From Colwellia sp. (GTDB taxonomy: Bacteria; Pseudomonadota; Gammaproteobacteria; Enterobacterales; Alteromonadaceae), in assembly GCA_026196955.1 (NCBI GenBank), contig JAPHTO010000157.1, positions 1 to 37,632 on the forward strand: a stretch of DNA of 37,632 nt, read 5' to 3'. Shown piece by piece: positions 35,418 to 37,632 of the stretch (its first letter is position 1; each line of letters starts with the position of its first letter). The notes below the pieces were generated by a model. The model ran no database searches. It had not been told where the DNA came from and saw only the letters and a list, made by a program, of their open reading frames with translations. The position numbers and the translations under genes are program-made.

Positions 35418-36830
35418 TTAACCCGCTGCAATACGCTCTTCAACAACCACTAATGCTTGATCAATACGCGCCAGTACTTTGTCTTTATCAAGTAAAGCCA
35501 GTGTTATATCAAGTGAAGGAGAATTGCCACCGCCGGTAGCTGCAACACGTAATGGCATACCAACTTTCCCCATACCTACCTCTAATTCTTCTGCTGTGTC
35601 GTTTATGGCAGCATGAATAAGCGCAGGCTCCCAGTTAGTTAAGGCAGCAAGCTTGGCTTTAACTAATAGTAAAGGCTCTTTTACTACTGGGCGCAAATGT
35701 TTTTTCACCGCTTTTGCATCAAGCTCAGAAAAGTCTTCATAGAAATAACGTGAAATTTCGGCCATCTCTTTCAGTGTTTTTACTCGGTCAGCTTGTACTT
35801 TTACTATTTCAGCAAGTGCTGGGCCGTTGTCAGTGTTAATGCCTTGCTCATTCATATGCCATGCTAAATGTTCAGCCACATATTCAGGCGCCAAGGTTTT
35901 CATATAATGCTGGTTAACCCAAATAAGTTTATCTGTGTTAAAACCTGATGGTGCACGATTACAGTCTTTTAGATCAAATAGCTCAATCATTTCCTCACGA
36001 GAGAAAATTTCTTGATCGCCATGTGACCAACCCAAACGCACTAAATAGTTTAGTAATGCTTCAGGTAAATAGCCGTCATCGCGATATTGCATAACGCCAA
36101 CTGCTCCGTGACGCTTTGATAAACGTTTGCCATCATCACCTAAGATCATAGGGATATGCGCATATTCTGGAATGTCTGCACCTAATGCTGCCAGGATATT
36201 GATTTGTTTTGGTGTGTTAGAAATATGATCATCACCGCGAACAACATGACTTACTTTCATATCCCAATCATCAACAACAACGGTCAAGTTATAAGTTGGC
36301 GTGCCGTCAGAGCGAGCAATGATTAAATCGTCTAGTTGCTCATTGCTAATAGTGATATCGCCTTTAACCATATCTTTAATAACAACACTACCTTCTAGCG
36401 GGTTTTTAAAACGAATAACAAAAGGTTTATCGTCAGGGTAGTCTGTGCGATCACGCCATAAACCGTTATATTTTTCAATTTCACCTTTTGCTTTTGCTGC
36501 TTCACGCATAGCTTCGACTTCTTCCGCTGTACTATAGCAACGGTATGCATTACCTGAATCAAGTAATTGCTGGATAACTTCTTTATAACGGTCAAAACGT
36601 TTAGTTTGAAAATAAGGACCATGAGTCCATTCAAGGTTTAACCAATTCATGCCATCCATGATGGCATCAACAGAAGCTTGAGTTGAACGTTCTATATCAG
36701 TATCTTCAATACGCAAGATAAAATCACCGCCATTTTTCTGCGCATAAAGCCAGCTGTATAAAGCAGTTCGAGCACCACCTACATGTAAATAACCAGTAGG
36801 GCTAGGAGCAAAACGAGTAGTTAAAGTCAT
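35418..36830 (-). CDS. gltX: Glutamyl-tRNA synthetase
   Basis: 470 residues, the length of E. coli GltX. It charges tRNA-Glu with glutamate in two ATP-dependent steps. The class I signature HIGH reads LHVGG at 15-19, preceded by APSPTG, and the KMSKS loop reads KRLSKRHG in the middle of the protein. C-terminal helical domains for anticodon recognition are complete. The E. coli zinc site (two Cys, then Cys and His) is reduced to one Cys (RCYSTAEE), so this copy is probably zinc-free. It is a single gene with its own candidate promoter. Confidence 0.97.
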   Translation of the reverse strand: MTLTTRFAPSPTGYLHVGGARTALYSWLYAQKNGGDFILRIEDTDIERSTQASVDAIMDGMNWLNLEWTHGPYFQTKRFDRYKEVIQQLLDSGNAYRCYSTAEEVEAMREAAKAKGEIEKYNGLWRDRTDYPDDKPFVIRFKNPLEGSVVIKDMVKGDITISNEQLDDLIIARSDGTPTYNLTVVVDDWDMKVSHVVRGDDHISNTPKQINILAALGADIPEYAHIPMILGDDGKRLSKRHGAVGVMQYRDDGYLPEALLNYLVRLGWSHGDQEIFSREEMIELFDLKDCNRAPSGFNTDKLIWVNQHYMKTLAPEYVAEHLAWHMNEQGINTDNGPALAEIVKVQADRVKTLKEMAEISRYFYEDFSELDAKAVKKHLRPVVKEPLLLVKAKLAALTNWEPALIHAAINDTAEELEVGMGKVGMPLRVAATGGGNSPSLDITLALLDKDKVLARIDQALVVVEERIAAG

Positions 36831-36850
36831 AAAAATCTCAATATCAAAAA

Positions 36851-36877
36851 CCTAAGAGATGATACTATCGCCTTAGG
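36851..36877 (-). promoter_or_regulatory. Hairpin in the gltX leader
   Basis: CCTAAG at 36851-36856 and CTTAGG at 36872-36877 are perfectly complementary, with a 15-nt inner part. It lies 21 nt before the gltX start. No T-box or known aminoacyl-tRNA leader is recognised; it may only shape the transcript. Confidence 0.35.
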
Positions 36878-36906
36878 GGAATAAATTAGCTTAAAAAATT
36901 GGCGGC

Positions 36907-36915
36907 ATTTTAGCA
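36907..36915 (-). promoter_or_regulatory. Candidate extended -10 promoter of gltX
   Basis: On the minus strand, TGCTAAAAT is an extended -10 (TGn plus TAAAAT) about 77 bp before the gltX ATG. There is no good -35 at the right distance, which extended -10 promoters can tolerate. Confidence 0.4.
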
Positions 36916-37078
36916 TTGTGTTTAAGTTAATTCACCTTTTAACAGGATTAGTTTCTGTAAAGTAGCTAAAGTTATGATTATGTATTGATAAGAATGCAGA
37001 CAAAAACGTCGTAATGAACAAAAAAAAATCAAACAGCAAGATATTTAAAAATAATTAGCAATTTTAGCAGCTTTTATG

Positions 37079-37106
37079 TTGACAGCTTTTTGGATCTCCC
37101 TATAAT
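37079..37106 (+). promoter_or_regulatory. Near-consensus promoter of the tRNA cluster
   Basis: TTGACA at 37079-37084 and TATAAT at 37101-37106, both perfect, with 16 bp between. A GC-rich segment ACGCCCCC follows directly, as in stringently controlled stable RNA promoters. The first tRNA begins 17 nt after the -10. Confidence 0.85.
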
Positions 37107-37122
37107 ACGCCCCCACAGAGAC

Positions 37123-37198
37123 GGACGATTAGCTCAGTTGGGAGAGCACCGCCCTTACAAGGCGGGGGTCACTGGTTCAAGCCCAGTATCGTCCACCA
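37123..37198 (+). tRNA. tRNA-Val (anticodon TAC), copy 1
   Basis: 76 nt with the CCA end encoded. Acceptor stem GGACGAT pairs with ATCGTCC; the D arm has GCTCAGTTGGGAGAGC; anticodon stem CCGCC/GGCGG encloses CTTACAA (anticodon TAC); the T arm has GGTTCAAGCCC. It reads GUA and related valine codons. Confidence 0.97.
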
Positions 37199-37237
37199 TC
37201 TTTCTTTAGAAGGGTGCTTTGAGTAAACAAATATCGC

Positions 37238-37314
37238 GGAGTGGTAGTTCAGTTGGTTAGAATACCGGCCTGTCACGCCGGGGGTCGCGGGTTCGAGTCC
37301 CGTCCACTCCGCCA
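37238..37314 (+). tRNA. tRNA-Asp (anticodon GTC)
   Basis: 77 nt with CCA encoded. Acceptor GGAGTGG pairs with CCACTCC, with G as the discriminator base; the anticodon loop is CTGTCAC with anticodon GTC; the T arm has GGTTCGAGTCC. It differs from the E. coli tRNA-Asp at only a few paired positions. It is separated by 39 nt from the first tRNA-Val and 16 nt from the second. Confidence 0.97.
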
Positions 37315-37330
37315 CTTGTTTAATTATGTT

Positions 37331-37406
37331 GGACGATTAGCTCAGTTGGGAGAGCACCGCCCTTACAAGGCGGGGGTCACTGGTTCAAGCCCAGTATCGT
37401 CCACCA
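37331..37406 (+). tRNA. tRNA-Val (anticodon TAC), copy 2
   Basis: Identical over all 76 nt to copy 1, including the CCA end. It is the third gene of the Val-Asp-Val cluster and probably part of the same transcript. Confidence 0.97.
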
Positions 37407-37407
37407 C

Positions 37408-37459
37408 TTCTTTTGAAACTCTAAAAATTTCTCAGTATTAAATTACATAATATTTTCTA
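37408..37459. repeat. tRNA-flank repeat, copy A
   Basis: 52-nt sequence directly after tRNA-Val copy 2, repeated at 37581-37632 with four mismatches, spacing 173 bp. Both copies follow a tRNA-Val 3' end (intact here, decayed in the second). Confidence 0.8.
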
Positions 37460-37490
37460 CAGTTAAAACTTAATTCTGTCTTTGATATGA

Positions 37491-37573
37491 CATTAAAGGT
37501 TAGTACGGTGCAGCACCTTCTACTCTTTACAACCCGCTCCACATCACTAATTCAAGCCTAGTATCGTTCACCA
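37491..37573 (+). pseudogene. Decayed tRNA-Val copy
   Basis: The 3' part (from about 37552: ATCACTAATTCAAGCC, then TAGTATCGTTCACCA) matches the T arm, acceptor strand and CCA of tRNA-Val with a few substitutions. Further upstream, GCAGCACC and TTTACAA correspond to the D-arm end and anticodon loop, but the anticodon stem no longer pairs and the 5' acceptor strand is not recognisable. It cannot make a functional tRNA. The 5' limit is approximate. Confidence 0.7.
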
Positions 37574-37580
37574 ATTCCAA

Positions 37581-37632
37581 TTCTTTTGAAAATCCAAAAA
37601 ATTCTCAGTATTAAATTACATAATGTTTTCTA
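37581..37632. repeat. tRNA-flank repeat, copy B (runs off the window)
   Basis: Second copy of the sequence at 37408-37459, 48 of 52 positions identical. It lies after the tRNA-Val pseudogene and reaches the last base of the window, so it may continue. Confidence 0.8.

Noticed and set aside
37241-37441. 66-codon frame over the tRNA genes
   Set aside because: It is a translation of tRNA-Asp and tRNA-Val sequence, a well-known false prediction.

Overview
The window looks like a chromosomal stretch from an AT-rich marine gammaproteobacterium of the Alteromonadales, most likely Colwelliaceae (Colwellia or Thalassotalea type). This is inferred from base composition, the core-gene families on the right side (DUF599, DUF2919, DnaQ, a TIGR03503-like anchored protein, DUF5916, GltX) and the tRNA sequences. 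No species assignment is possible from the sequence alone.

Positions 1 to about 23430 form an accessory, defence-type island. It starts with the 3' part of a giant DUF4011-type SF1 helicase ending in a Vsr/MTES_1575-like nuclease. A type I restriction-modification operon follows, and its order is unusual: hsdM, hsdS, a DUF4917/SIR2-like gene starting on the hsdS stop codon, a 1645-residue NERD nuclease - pseudokinase - kinase - SF1 helicase fusion, an unrecognised 461-residue partner, then hsdR. After hsdR come a NucS/DUF91-like nuclease (again 1-base overlap), a DUF1643-like protein and a DUF4238 protein that may start at a rare ATT codon. All point the same way with tight spacing, so co-expression is likely. 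The three-gene insert between hsdS and hsdR is the best candidate for an undescribed system.

The operon ends at a strong inverted repeat shared with a convergent small XRE regulator (21269-21535). Divergent from it is a 208-residue protein of unknown function. The space between holds two GGCAC...GTGCC dyads, one covering the -35 of a good promoter: a compact autoregulated switch.

At 22425-23789 a complete MoxR AAA gene is followed by the 3' third of a second, diverged moxR, separated by 170 bp rich in short AAGACTT-type repeats and palindromes. I read this as the right border of the island or the scar of an insertion into a moxR - VWA operon. The VWA (CoxE-like) and RDD membrane genes follow.

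From about 25000 onward the content looks like ordinary chromosome: META/HslJ lipoprotein, DUF5916 outer-membrane protein, DUF599, DUF2919, dnaQ, TIGR03503-like protein, GFA-fold protein, periplasmic solute-binding protein, DEAD-box RNA helicase and gltX. The window ends with a Val-Asp-Val tRNA cluster behind a near-consensus promoter, plus a decayed third tRNA-Val copy with its duplicated flank.
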